A DNA stretch of 37,648 nucleotides. Source: Alphaproteobacteria bacterium (GTDB taxonomy: Bacteria > Pseudomonadota > Alphaproteobacteria > Rhizobiales > Hyphomicrobiaceae). This document shows positions 14,129 through 22,665 of this stretch, in pieces. A program made the position numbers and the translations under genes. Numbering within the stretch: the first letter of the stretch is position 1; each line of letters opens with the position of its first letter. Below the pieces are notes generated by a model, which was given only the letters and a program-made list of their open reading frames with translations, was not told where the DNA came from and made no database searches. The stretch is from contig JAGVSR010000162.1 in the NCBI GenBank assembly GCA_019137195.1, forward strand, positions 1 through 37,648, read 5' to 3'.

Positions 14129-15507
14129 ATTTCAACTCGCTCGCGTTCCGGCTGATCGCAACGCTGACCGCGTGGTCGTTGATCGTTCTGCCGCTGGCTG
14201 GGTTCCTTATCTACCGCCTCTACAAGAGCGACGTGCAGGACGCCTTCGAAGGCGAGATGGAAAAGCTGGTCAACGCCATCGCCCTCGACGCCATGAGCAC
14301 CGTCGGCACTGAGCCCTCCCAGCCCGGCAACTCCTACCAGCCGCTGTTCGAGGTGCCCCAGTCGGGCTGGTACTGGCAGGTCAAGCCGCTCGATGACCCG
14401 GCTCAGAAGCGGCTCGGGTCCGCGTCGCTCGCGGGCGCCGTCATCGCGCCGCCGTCGGAAAAGGGCGTTACGGCCGGTCCTGGCGGCGTCCGGTGGACTC
14501 TCGACAAGGGGCCTGCCGGCGAACCGATCCGCATCGTCGAGATCGTCGACTCCCTCAATCACCTCTCTGCGGCGCCCCGCTATTCCATCATCGTCGCCGG
14601 GCCCTGGGACTGGCTGACGAGCAAGCTCCAGCGGTTTCTCACGCGCCTGACGGCCGCCCTCGCACTGACCGGTCTTGGTCTCGTCGCCGTGGCGCTGTTC
14701 CAGGTCCGCTTCGGCCTCCTGCCGTTGCGACGGATCGAGAAGGATGTGGCCGCCATCCGGTCAGGAGAGGCGGCCCGCCTCGAAGGCGAGCTCCCGCTCG
14801 AGATCGAGCCATTGCAGGTCGAGCTCAACGCGCTCATTCAATCGAACCAGGATATCGTCGAGCGCGCCCGCACGCAGGTCGGCAATCTCGCGCACGCTTT
14901 GAAGACTCCGCTCGCCGTCATCATCAACGAGGCGCGCGAGGAAAGGACGCCGTTCGGCGGCAAGGTCGCCGAGCAGGCCGAGATCATGCGCGACCAGATT
15001 ACCACGTACCTCGACCGGGCTCGGGTCGCGGCGCGGGCCGGCGGGATTGGCCGCGCGACCGAGGTCGAGGCCGTAGTGGTACCGCTGGTCCGGGCGCTGG
15101 AGCGTATCCACCGCGACAAGGGGGTCACGATTGCGGTGAGCTGTCCGGCCGGCCTCAAATTCCAAGGCGAGCGCCAGGATCTCGAGGAGATCCTCGGCAA
15201 CATTCTCGATAACGCCTGCAAATGGGCCCGCGGCAAGGTCGGGCTCGACGTTTCAGCCGCCGCGCCGGAAGGCCGTTCGCCGGGCCGCCGTCTCACGATC
15301 CGGGTTGACGACGACGGACCGGGCCTAACATCCGAGCAACGCTCGCGAATCGGAAAGCGCGGTTTGCGCCTGGACGAGACTAAGCCGGGCTCGGGACTCG
15401 GACTTTCGATCGTCGTCGATCTCGTCCAGATGTACCGCGGCACTGTTTCGCTCGGCGCCGCTGCATCGGGCGGGCTGTCGGTAACGATTGATCTGCCTGC
15501 GGTCTGA
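14125..15507 (+). CDS. PhoQ/FeuQ-like sensor histidine kinase
   Basis: A 460-residue membrane kinase partner of the regulator upstream. A first membrane helix (about 8-30) is followed by a periplasmic sensor region (31-170) and a second helix (about 173-195). A HAMP-like linker leads to the H-box with His257 in NLAHALKTPLAVI. This NLAHALKTPL form is characteristic of the PhoQ subgroup. The ATPase domain has EEILGNILDNACKWA (N box), DDDGPGL (G1) and GSGLGLSIV (G2). All key residues are present. The start lies in the ATGA overlap, so the two proteins are likely made together. Confidence 0.92.
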   Translation: MNFNSLAFRLIATLTAWSLIVLPLAGFLIYRLYKSDVQDAFEGEMEKLVNAIALDAMSTVGTEPSQPGNSYQPLFEVPQSGWYWQVKPLDDPAQKRLGSASLAGAVIAPPSEKGVTAGPGGVRWTLDKGPAGEPIRIVEIVDSLNHLSAAPRYSIIVAGPWDWLTSKLQRFLTRLTAALALTGLGLVAVALFQVRFGLLPLRRIEKDVAAIRSGEAARLEGELPLEIEPLQVELNALIQSNQDIVERARTQVGNLAHALKTPLAVIINEAREERTPFGGKVAEQAEIMRDQITTYLDRARVAARAGGIGRATEVEAVVVPLVRALERIHRDKGVTIAVSCPAGLKFQGERQDLEEILGNILDNACKWARGKVGLDVSAAAPEGRSPGRRLTIRVDDDGPGLTSEQRSRIGKRGLRLDETKPGSGLGLSIVVDLVQMYRGTVSLGAAASGGLSVTIDLPAV

Positions 15508-15680
15508 GCCACTTTTCAACAAGTCCTGCGCTGGTTTGCGCATTTGCCGCGTCCCACTTTTGCCGGAATCGGCATGGATTCGATGAGATGATTGTGCTTG
15601 ATCGAGCCTGCCGACTCTCGGCAATGCTCGGGGCGGCCCGCGCCGCGGGGAGGATGCGGCGGCAACACATGAGGTTTCCC

Positions 15681-16151
15681 ATGCGCGGCATGCGCGTCAT
15701 AGCGGTGGCCATTCTGCCGCTGGCTCTCGCCGGTTGCGGTCCCGATGGCCCGACCAAGGCCGACACTGGGCTTGCGGTGGGCGCCGTAGCCGGCGGCATT
15801 CTCGGCAACCAGTTCGGCAAGGGTACCGGCAACGTCGCCGCCACCGCGCTGGGTGCCGTTATCGGCGGCATCGTCGGCAGCGAGATCGGCCGCTCTATGG
15901 ACCAGCAGGATCGCATGATGGCCCAGCAGGCAGAGTACGACGCCCTCGAGCGCGGCCAGTCTGGCTCCGCGCGTGCCTGGCGCAACCCCGACAACGGCCA
16001 CTACGGCGAGGTCGTGCCGACCCAGCCCTACATGCGCGGCTCGGTCCATTGCCGAGACTATACCCACAAGATCTACATCGACGGCAAACCGCAGGCGATG
16101 CGCGGCACGGCCTGCCGCAATCCCGATGGGACTTGGACCAACGCGGCCTAG
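15681..16151 (+). CDS. Glycine-zipper outer membrane lipoprotein (17-kDa surface antigen type)
   Basis: A 156-residue lipoprotein. The short signal peptide ends in the lipobox LAGC with lipidated Cys19. A glycine-zipper stretch follows (about 30-75), with GAVAGGILGNQFG and GAVIGGIVGSEIG, typical of proteins inserted in or spanning membranes. The C-terminal domain has RDYTHKIYIDG and GTACRNPDGTW, as in Rickettsia 17-kDa antigens. The ATG at 15681 has GAGG 6 nt upstream; the frame opens at 15588 but the signal peptide fits only the later start. It follows the kinase gene by 173 bp and ends at a strong terminator. Confidence 0.85.
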   Translation: MRGMRVIAVAILPLALAGCGPDGPTKADTGLAVGAVAGGILGNQFGKGTGNVAATALGAVIGGIVGSEIGRSMDQQDRMMAQQAEYDALERGQSGSARAWRNPDNGHYGEVVPTQPYMRGSVHCRDYTHKIYIDGKPQAMRGTACRNPDGTWTNAA

Positions 16152-16174
16152 GCTCTCGCACGAACGTGCCAGCG

Positions 16175-16210
16175 ATGCGCGCGCTCCGGTTTCCGGAGCG
16201 CGCGCATTTT
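16175..16210 (+). terminator. Strong intrinsic terminator after the lipoprotein gene
   Basis: Perfect 15-bp stem, ATGCGCGCGCTCCGG (16175-16189) and CCGGAGCGCGCGCAT (16193-16207), loop TTT, with TTTT at 16207-16210 running out of the right arm. It lies 24 bp after the stop codon and separates the lipoprotein gene from the convergent minus-strand gene at 16261. Confidence 0.85.
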
Positions 16211-16260
16211 GCGTTTCAGGGTGCTCGAAGCGGCGTGCTCTTGCGTGAATGCCAGGAAGG

Positions 16261-17295
16261 TCAGCTTGCGAGCTGTCGGCATCCGGCGACGTGAGACAGT
16301 GCCTCCGCGGCCTCCTCTGGTGACGACCAATGCTCGAGGCGGAGCTCTCTCAGGTGTCCGCGGCAGACAGCCGTGAGCATGCCCTCGTCACCGAAGGCAT
16401 AGGCCGCACTGGCAAGCTTGTTGGCGGCCATCTGTGAGCTCGTTGTCTTGATCCAGTCGACGTAGGCGGCCGCCAGCCGGCCGTAGTCGACGATCGTCCT
16501 CCGCAGATCCTCGAAATCCGACAGCTTGGCGTAGATGCGGGCGTACATGTGCTCGCCGAGCCGCGAGCTGGTTGCCGTCACCGCGTTCGCGGCGAACACC
16601 TCGATTTCCTGGAACGAGCCGTGCCAGCGTGGCAGCAGCTGCACGGTTCTCGTTTCGTAGAGCGTCGCGTCGTAGGGATCGAAGCGGCAGGCACGATCGA
16701 AGCGCTCGTCGAGATCGTGCCGCTTCGTCCCGTCCGAGATTCCGATCGAGAACACAACTCGATGCCATAGGGGGCAGGCGTCGTCTGCTGGCCGGCAGCG
16801 GAAGAGCACGTCGTGAGCGCGTTCGGTGTATTCGAAGAGTTTGTCCCAGGCGTGCTCGGGTACTTCCGAGGCAACGCGGGGTCCGCGCCACGCGAGTCCG
16901 GTATTGAATAGAGCCTGGGCGTAGACGGCCGCCGCGAAGCTGCTCCTTCGATCGGTTCTCCAGAAAGTGTCGAGCGCCTCGCCAGCCTGCTCGCACAGCT
17001 CGAGGCCGTCCTCGTCGGCAGGTGCCAGGCGATCGATGGCGGCAGCGACCGCCGCATGGACCGGAACGCTGGCTGAGACGGCCTGCTTGTCCGCGAAGCT
17101 CTGCTCGTAAAGGCGCCGGTAGTCCGCAAGACCCTGCTTGGCGAGAACGCCCGCGGCCGACCGTGCAATGTTGTCGAACGCCTGCGTCTCCCCACACGGG
17201 AGACCCGTCGCAATGCCGAGCTGGCGCGCCGCCCGCACGGCCCGCTGCTCAGGGGACATCAATAGCCGGCTGACCCCGCGGATGACCTTCAACAT
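16261..17295 (-). CDS. Conserved-looking protein of unknown function, helical-repeat type
   Basis: A 344-residue protein with no clear signal peptide and predominantly helical, Ala/Leu/Arg-rich composition. Segments such as AVYAQALFNTGLAWRG, AWDKLFEYTERAHDVLFRC, ANKLASAAYAFGDEGML and a repeated two-helix rhythm suggest a TPR/SEL1-like solenoid. It weakly recalls DUF4034-type proteins, but I cannot assign it. The start at 17295 has GAGGG 5 nt upstream on the minus strand. The frame happens to stay open much further upstream, antisense to ribD; that part is not coding. It is divergent from ribD and convergent with the lipoprotein gene. Confidence 0.75.
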   Translation of the reverse strand: MLKVIRGVSRLLMSPEQRAVRAARQLGIATGLPCGETQAFDNIARSAAGVLAKQGLADYRRLYEQSFADKQAVSASVPVHAAVAAAIDRLAPADEDGLELCEQAGEALDTFWRTDRRSSFAAAVYAQALFNTGLAWRGPRVASEVPEHAWDKLFEYTERAHDVLFRCRPADDACPLWHRVVFSIGISDGTKRHDLDERFDRACRFDPYDATLYETRTVQLLPRWHGSFQEIEVFAANAVTATSSRLGEHMYARIYAKLSDFEDLRRTIVDYGRLAAAYVDWIKTTSSQMAANKLASAAYAFGDEGMLTAVCRGHLRELRLEHWSSPEEAAEALSHVAGCRQLAS

Positions 17296-17490
17296 GACAC
17301 CCTCGTCGAATTGGACGCGGTGAGTGTCACGGCGGGCGCTGAAGATTCGTTTCTGTCCGGATTGAGCTCTTCGGTTATGGTGAACGAACGGTTGCGCACG
17401 GTCCCGGATCGGGTTGACGGCGGGCTGCTGCCGTCCCGCTCCCGCGGCTCGGGCTGGACGGGGCCTGCTGAGCCGCGCTACTGGGACCCG

Positions 17491-18588
17491 ATGTCCATCG
17501 ATCACGACATGATGCGGAACGCCCTCCGGTGCGCCCGGCGCGGGCTCGGAGTGACGGCGCCTAATCCGAGCGTCGGCGCGGTCATTGCCCACGAGGCGAC
17601 CGGAGAGGTTATCGCCCGCGGCTGGACGCAGCCGGGCGGCAGGCCGCATGCCGAGACGGAAGCCATCCGCAGGGCGGGCCAGAGGGCCCGCGGTGCCACC
17701 ATGTACGTGACGCTCGAGCCCTGTGCCCACTACGGCAGGACGCCGCCCTGCGCCGACGCCATCGTTGCCGCCGGGCTCCGCCGCGTCGTTGTCGGCACCG
17801 GTGATCCGGACCCACGCACCGCCGGCCAGGGGATCGCACGGCTCCGAGCGGCGGGAATCGACGTCACGACCGCCGTTTGCGAGGGTGAGGCACGATGGCT
17901 GGCGCTCGGCCACATCCTGCGCCAAACCGAGGGCCGTCCGTTTGTCCAGGTGAAGCTTGCCGTCGACCGTCACGGCGACGTCGCCCGCGGGGCAGGGGGA
18001 CGGCCGGTCTGGGTGACCGGGCCCGAGGCGCGCGCACGCGGGCACCTGCTGCGCGCCAAGGCCGATGCGATCTTGGTTGGCGCCGGCACGATCCGCGACG
18101 ACGACCCCGATCTCACCTGCCGGCTCCCCGGGCTTGCCGCGCGCTCGCCGGTTCGAATCGTGATTGGAGCCTCGCTCGACCCCTCGTCTCGCCTGGTGAC
18201 GACGGCCCGCAACACGCCGGTATGGTTTTGCACCACGTGCGATGCCGATTCCGGTCAGAAGCAGAGGCTTGAGGCTGAGGGCGTGCTCGTGATCGAAGCG
18301 CCCGGCACAAAAGGAAGGCTCGACATCGGCGATGTTCTCGGCCGTATTGCCGGACGTGGCATTACGAGGCTCCTGGTCGAGGGTGGGCCGTCGGTGTGGA
18401 AGGGTTTCGCGGCCGCGGATCTCGTCGACGAGGCCGTCGTGTTCCAGGCCGGTGCCGGCTTGCCGGCGAACGACGCGGCGCAGGATCTTGCTGTGGCCGT
18501 CGAGCGCTGGCTCCCGGGCGCCGCCCTGGAGATGGTCGACAGACGGACCGTTGGCGGCGACTGCTGTTACGACATGCGACGGAAATGA
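17491..18588 (+). CDS. ribD: Bifunctional riboflavin deaminase/reductase RibD
   Basis: Carries out the second and third steps of riboflavin synthesis: deamination of the pyrimidine intermediate, then side-chain reduction. Of 365 residues, the N-terminal deaminase has the zinc ligands His53 (PHAETEA, with catalytic Glu55), Cys78 and Cys87 in the EPCAHYGRTPPCADA motif. The reductase (about 150-360) has ADAILVGAGTIRDDDPDLTCR and LLVEGGPSVW. The frame is open upstream to 17311, but homology begins at MSIDHDMMRNAL. It is the first gene of a tightly packed riboflavin operon. I see no FMN riboswitch in the 195 bp upstream. Confidence 0.95.
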   Translation: MSIDHDMMRNALRCARRGLGVTAPNPSVGAVIAHEATGEVIARGWTQPGGRPHAETEAIRRAGQRARGATMYVTLEPCAHYGRTPPCADAIVAAGLRRVVVGTGDPDPRTAGQGIARLRAAGIDVTTAVCEGEARWLALGHILRQTEGRPFVQVKLAVDRHGDVARGAGGRPVWVTGPEARARGHLLRAKADAILVGAGTIRDDDPDLTCRLPGLAARSPVRIVIGASLDPSSRLVTTARNTPVWFCTTCDADSGQKQRLEAEGVLVIEAPGTKGRLDIGDVLGRIAGRGITRLLVEGGPSVWKGFAAADLVDEAVVFQAGAGLPANDAAQDLAVAVERWLPGAALEMVDRRTVGGDCCYDMRRK

Positions 18589-18598
18589 GAGGGTAGAC

Positions 18599-19195
18599 GT
18601 GTTCACCGGCATTATCACCGACATCGGCAGCATTGCAGCGCGTGCGGGTGGTCGCTTCACCATCCGCACCAGCTACGCTCCCGGGACTATTGCGATCGGC
18701 GCATCGATCGCCTGCGACGGCTGTTGCCTGACGGTGACCTCCGTTACGCCCGATGGCACGGGCAGCATGTTCACGGTCGACGTCTCGAACGAAAGCCTTG
18801 CCAAGACCACGCTCGACGCCTGGCAGCCGGGCCGGACCATAAACCTCGAACGAGCCTTGAGAGCCGGCGACGAGCTCGGCGGTCACATCGTCACGGGGCA
18901 TGTCGACGGAATCGCGAAAATCCTAGCCATAACGCCGGACGGCTCGAGCCGCCGCTTCCGCTTCGAGGCCCCTGAGGCGCTCGCCCGCTATGTCGCGTCC
19001 AAGGGCTCGATCGCCCTCGATGGCACGTCGCTCACCGTCAACGAGGTCGAGGGAAGTACTTTCGGCATAAACCTCATCCCTCACACCTTGACCGCAACCA
19101 CCTGGGGGCGCAAAAAGCCGGGCGACGAGGTCAACCTCGAAGTTGACCTCTTTGCGCGCTACGTGGCGCGTCTCATGGAGCAAGCCAAATCGTGA
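18599..19195 (+). CDS. ribE: Riboflavin synthase alpha chain
   Basis: Catalyses dismutation of two 6,7-dimethyl-8-ribityllumazine molecules to riboflavin. It has 198 residues and two lumazine-binding repeats: the first starts FTGIITDIG and contains ASIACDGCCLTV and FTVDVSNESLAKTT, the second has GHIVTGHVDG, SIALDGTSLTVNEV and NLIPHTL. It starts with GTG (18599), supported by GAGAGGG 5 nt upstream. It follows ribD by 10 bp, and its TGA overlaps the GTG of ribBA. The name ribE follows common alphaproteobacterial usage (ribC in some schemes). Confidence 0.95.
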   Translation: MFTGIITDIGSIAARAGGRFTIRTSYAPGTIAIGASIACDGCCLTVTSVTPDGTGSMFTVDVSNESLAKTTLDAWQPGRTINLERALRAGDELGGHIVTGHVDGIAKILAITPDGSSRRFRFEAPEALARYVASKGSIALDGTSLTVNEVEGSTFGINLIPHTLTATTWGRKKPGDEVNLEVDLFARYVARLMEQAKS

Positions 19196-20346
19196 CCAAA
19201 GGGTCTGGCACCGCCGCCAAGCCTCGAGCTCATGCCTTCCTCTCGACGATCCCCGAGATCCTGGAGGACATGCAGAACGGGCGCATGATCGTGCTCGTGG
19301 ACGCCGAGGATCGCGAGAACGAGGGCGACCTCATCGTTCCGGCGCAGATGGCGACGCCTGACGCCGTCAACTTCATGGCCAAGTACGGGCGCGGCCTCGT
19401 CTGCCTGACGCTCACTCAGGGCCGCGCCCGCGATCTCGGGCTCGACTTCATGGTGCGCACCAACGCGTCTCGCAACCGCACCGCCTTCACGCAGTCGATC
19501 GAGGCACGCGAAGGCATCACGACCGGGATATCGGCCCACGACCGCGCCCGTACCATCGCCACAGCCATCGATCCCACAAAGGGCGCACACGACATCGTCT
19601 CGCCTGGGCACGTGTTTCCGCTCATCGCCCGCGAGGGCGGCGTGTTGATCCGCGCCGGCCATACCGAGGCGTCTGTCGATCTCGCTCGCCTTGCCGGTCT
19701 CTACCCGGCCGCCGTCATCTGCGAGATCATGAACGACGACGGCACCATGGCACGGATGCCGGACCTCGTGCCGTTCGCCGAGCGACACGGCCTTAAGATC
19801 GGCACCATCGAGGACCTGATCGCCTATCGTCTCCAGCACGACCAGCTTGTGAAGCGCGTCGCCAAGACTTCGGTCGACAGCCTCTATGGCGGACGCTTCG
19901 AGCTCCATGCCTACGCCACCACGGCCGACCCCGCCGAGCACCTGGCGCTCGTCAAGGGCGACCTCGCGAAGCCGGGGCCGGTGCTGGTCCGTGTTCACGC
20001 CGTCAACGTTCTCTCCGATCTCCTCGGCATCGGACTCGAGCAGGGCGGCGAATCGCAGATCGCGCGGGTCATGCGAGCTATCGAGCACGAGGGGCGCGGC
20101 GTGATCGTGCTCATTCGCGACGGGGCACCGAAAGGCGTGTCGGAGTGGATTTCGAGCCATCCCGCCAGCGCCGCTGGCGACAAGAACGCGCGCGGGCGCC
20201 GACAGGTCGAGATCGGAATGGGCTCCCAGATCCTCCGCGACCTGGGCATCAGCGACATGCTGCTCCTCACCAACGCGCCCGCTGACGTCTATGTCGGCCT
20301 CGAGGGTTTCGGCCTGCGCATCGTGGGCACCAGAGCGATCGAGTGA
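19192..20346 (+). CDS. ribBA: RibBA-type protein: DHBP synthase with degenerate GTP cyclohydrolase II half
   Basis: The N-terminal half (about 10-215) is a complete 3,4-dihydroxy-2-butanone 4-phosphate synthase, with [30 protein letters not shown] and ICEIMNDDG. The C-terminal half (about 220-384) resembles GTP cyclohydrolase II but lacks the three zinc-binding cysteines: the usual CLTGD...RCDCG stretch reads [22 protein letters not shown] cyclohydrolase activity is therefore unlikely, as in the RibBX-type fusions I recall from other proteobacteria. It starts with GTG in a GTGA overlap with ribE. An active cyclohydrolase would have to be encoded elsewhere. Confidence 0.9.
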   Translation: MTKGSGTAAKPRAHAFLSTIPEILEDMQNGRMIVLVDAEDRENEGDLIVPAQMATPDAVNFMAKYGRGLVCLTLTQGRARDLGLDFMVRTNASRNRTAFTQSIEAREGITTGISAHDRARTIATAIDPTKGAHDIVSPGHVFPLIAREGGVLIRAGHTEASVDLARLAGLYPAAVICEIMNDDGTMARMPDLVPFAERHGLKIGTIEDLIAYRLQHDQLVKRVAKTSVDSLYGGRFELHAYATTADPAEHLALVKGDLAKPGPVLVRVHAVNVLSDLLGIGLEQGGESQIARVMRAIEHEGRGVIVLIRDGAPKGVSEWISSHPASAAGDKNARGRRQVEIGMGSQILRDLGISDMLLLTNAPADVYVGLEGFGLRIVGTRAIE

Positions 20347-20353
20347 CCGGTTC

Positions 20354-20887
20354 ATGATCAAGAAGAACGACACCGGACCGGAGCTCACAGCCAGCCATCT
20401 GGCCCTGGCGACCGGCGTCCGCATTCTCCTCGTCGAGGCGCCCTACTATCCGAATGTCATGGCGCCGCTCGTCGAGGGTGCGCTCGAGCTCTTGCACCAG
20501 AACCGCTGCGAGGCCGATCGCTTCGCGGTGCCGGGCGCACTCGAGATCCCGCAGGCACTCGAGCTCGCCGTCGAGCAAGGCCTGATCGGCGGGGCGGGCG
20601 AGCGCCGCTATGCCGGCGCCATCGTCCTCGGCTGCGTCATCAGGGGCGAGACGTCCCACTACGACATCGTTTGCAATGTCACCAATCAATCGCTAATGGA
20701 CACCGCTCTGCGCCACCGCATCCCCCTCGGGAATGCCATCCTGACGGTCGAAAGCGAGGCGCAGGCCCTGGCGCGAGCCGAGGGCGGGGCCGAGACCGGC
20801 AAGGGCGCGGACGCGGCGCGTGCGTGCCTGCGGCTCGTCTGGCTCCGATCGCAGTTCCACGTCTACGCGAAGGCATACGCCTCATGA
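20354..20887 (+). CDS. ribH: 6,7-dimethyl-8-ribityllumazine synthase
   Basis: Condenses the RibB product with the ribityl-aminopyrimidine. The 177 residues hold ILLVEAPYYPNVMAPLVEGALELL, VPGALEIPQALELA, GCVIRGETSHYDIVCN with His102 as proton acceptor, and IPLGNAILTVE. An N-terminal extension of about 18 residues is longer than in many homologues. The gene lies 7 bp after ribBA, and its stop overlaps the nusB start (ATGA). Confidence 0.94.
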   Translation: MIKKNDTGPELTASHLALATGVRILLVEAPYYPNVMAPLVEGALELLHQNRCEADRFAVPGALEIPQALELAVEQGLIGGAGERRYAGAIVLGCVIRGETSHYDIVCNVTNQSLMDTALRHRIPLGNAILTVESEAQALARAEGGAETGKGADAARACLRLVWLRSQFHVYAKAYAS

Positions 20888-21411
20888 CCGCGGCCAGCCC
20901 GAGGAAGCCCAAGGATGGAGCGCCGAAGCCGCGCAGCCTCGCACGCATGGCGGCCGTGCAGGCGCTCTATCAGATGGATATGGCCGGTACCGATCTCGCC
21001 GATGTCATCGACGAGTTCGTGAAGCATCGCTTCACGACCGCGGCCGAGGAGGGCGAGGCCGACGACGACAGCCGTGATACGCTTATCGGCGCAGACGCTA
21101 CGTTCTTCGCCGAAATCCTGAGGGGCGTGCTGCGGCGCCAGCGCGACATCGATCCGCTCGTCGACGAGCAGCTCGCGACCGGCTGGCGGCTCGTGCGCAT
21201 CGACAGCATCCTGCGTGCGATACTGCGTGCAGGCGTTCTGGAGCTCATGGAGCGTCCCGACGTTCCGGCTCGGGTTACCATCAACGAGTACATCAACGTC
21301 GCCCACGCCTTTTTCGACGAGGACGAGCCAAAGGTTGTCAACGGCGTGCTCGATCGCATCGCGCGCCGCGTGCGGCCGAAGGAGTTCGAGGACCAGAAGA
21401 GTTCCTCCTGA
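20884..21411 (+). CDS. nusB: Transcription antitermination factor NusB
   Basis: A 175-residue RNA-binding protein of the rRNA antitermination complex. RSLARMAAVQALYQMDMAG at the N-terminus, RIDSILRAILRAGVLELM, TINEYINVAHAFFDEDEPKVVNGVLDRIAR at the C-terminus are family hallmarks. It starts in the ribH stop (ATGA), and its own stop overlaps the thiL start (TGATG). The ribH-nusB-thiL order is common in alphaproteobacteria. A charged insert (about 50-65, EEGEADDDSRD) is longer than in E. coli NusB. Confidence 0.95.
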   Translation: MTAASPRKPKDGAPKPRSLARMAAVQALYQMDMAGTDLADVIDEFVKHRFTTAAEEGEADDDSRDTLIGADATFFAEILRGVLRRQRDIDPLVDEQLATGWRLVRIDSILRAILRAGVLELMERPDVPARVTINEYINVAHAFFDEDEPKVVNGVLDRIARRVRPKEFEDQKSSS

Positions 21412-22424
21412 TGAGGAAGGCTGAGGTGCCGGACCGGATCGCAAGCGAAAGCGAGCTGATCGAGCGGTATCTGATCCCGCTCGCACGAAATGCCCCCGGT
21501 GCGCTGGGCCTTGCCGATGATTGCGCCGTGCTCGCGCCGCCGCCCGCATCGGACCTCGTGCTGACCACCGACGCCGTTGCCGCCGGGGTCCACTTTTTCC
21601 CGGACGACGCGCCCGAGGACATCGCCTGGAAGGCGCTTGCGGTGAACGTCTCGGATCTCGCTGCCAAAGGGGCTACGCCGATCGCATATCAGATGGCGCT
21701 GTCGTTTCCCGAGGCACCGGCACACCGATGGCTCGAGCGCTTCGTGGGCGGCCTCGCCGAGGCGCAGGCAGCGTTCGGCATTACCCTCTCCGGTGGCGAT
21801 ACCGACCGCCGCCCCGGTCCGCTCACGATCGCCATTACCGCCATCGGCGGCGTTCCGTCGGGGCGCATGGTGCGCCGTGGCAGGGCAAGCCCCGGCGATG
21901 CGCTCTTCGTCACCGGTACGCTCGGAGACGGAGCGCTCGGCCTCGCGCTGCGCTTGGATCCATCCCTCGCGGCCACGTGGCGTCTGACGCCCGGCGAGCA
22001 GGAGCATCTCCTGTCACGCTATGCCCGCCCGCAGCCGCGGCTCTCGCTTGGCCCCACGCTCCGCGAACTCGCGTCTGCGGCGATGGATCTGTCCGACGGG
22101 CTCGCCAAGGACCTCGGGCGCATGATGGACGCGAGCGGCTGTCGGGCAACCATCGATGCCGCGCACTTGCCGCTCTCGGCGGCAGCGCGAAAGGCGCTCG
22201 CCACGGACCCGGCCTTGATGACCACCGTGGTCACCGGCGGCGACGACTACGAGATCCTGGCGGCCGCTCCCGCCGCCCAAGCGGACGCCTTCGAGGCTCG
22301 GGCGGCGGCGTGTGGCTCACCGGTCACGCGAATCGGCGTCTGCGAGGGAGGAACGGGCGTTGCGATCGCGGACGAAGAGGGCCGGCCAATCGCCCTTGCC
22401 CGCGGCGGATGGGACCATTTCTGA
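21411..22424 (+). CDS. thiL: Thiamine-monophosphate kinase
   Basis: Phosphorylates thiamine monophosphate to the active diphosphate. The 337 residues carry GLADDCAVLAPP and LVLTTDAVAAGVHF (metal and ATP sites), DIAWKALAVNVSDLAAKGATP, LSGGDTDRR, DLSDGLAKDLGR and VTGGDDYEIL. Length is normal. It is the last gene of the riboflavin/nusB operon. The 241 bp that follow contain no obvious intrinsic terminator. Confidence 0.95.
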   Translation: MRKAEVPDRIASESELIERYLIPLARNAPGALGLADDCAVLAPPPASDLVLTTDAVAAGVHFFPDDAPEDIAWKALAVNVSDLAAKGATPIAYQMALSFPEAPAHRWLERFVGGLAEAQAAFGITLSGGDTDRRPGPLTIAITAIGGVPSGRMVRRGRASPGDALFVTGTLGDGALGLALRLDPSLAATWRLTPGEQEHLLSRYARPQPRLSLGPTLRELASAAMDLSDGLAKDLGRMMDASGCRATIDAAHLPLSAAARKALATDPALMTTVVTGGDDYEILAAAPAAQADAFEARAAACGSPVTRIGVCEGGTGVAIADEEGRPIALARGGWDHF

Positions 22425-22665
22425 TCGCATGTCTCGCCCTCCGCCTGCGGCGATCGGGCCACCCGGCAACACTGTCATGCAGTCCGGGTACTGGCTAGAC
22501 ATTGCGGCTGTTGCTAGTGGGTCTTGGTTTGGCCATATCGGCACGCCAGTTACGCCTCAAAGCGCTTCTTGAGGCTGGGCTGGACCGTGAGGGGACGGCG
22601 CGGTGTGCGGGCAAGGAGACCAGAGGAACGTGAGGACGATTGCGAAGGAAGGCGGAAGGGCAGCA

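Noticed and set aside
17296-17490. FMN riboswitch upstream of ribD
   Set aside because: I looked for the conserved RFN element pattern and saw none; the region only separates two divergent genes.
17296-18669. Minus-strand frame open across all of ribD, apparently extending the unknown-function gene to 802 residues
   Set aside because: It is antisense to a clear ribD with conserved active-site motifs. The gene has a good ATG and ribosome site at 17295, so the extension is a high-GC artefact.
19159-20424. 421-residue minus-strand frame opposite ribBA
   Set aside because: Antisense to a clear DHBP synthase gene, without domain features.
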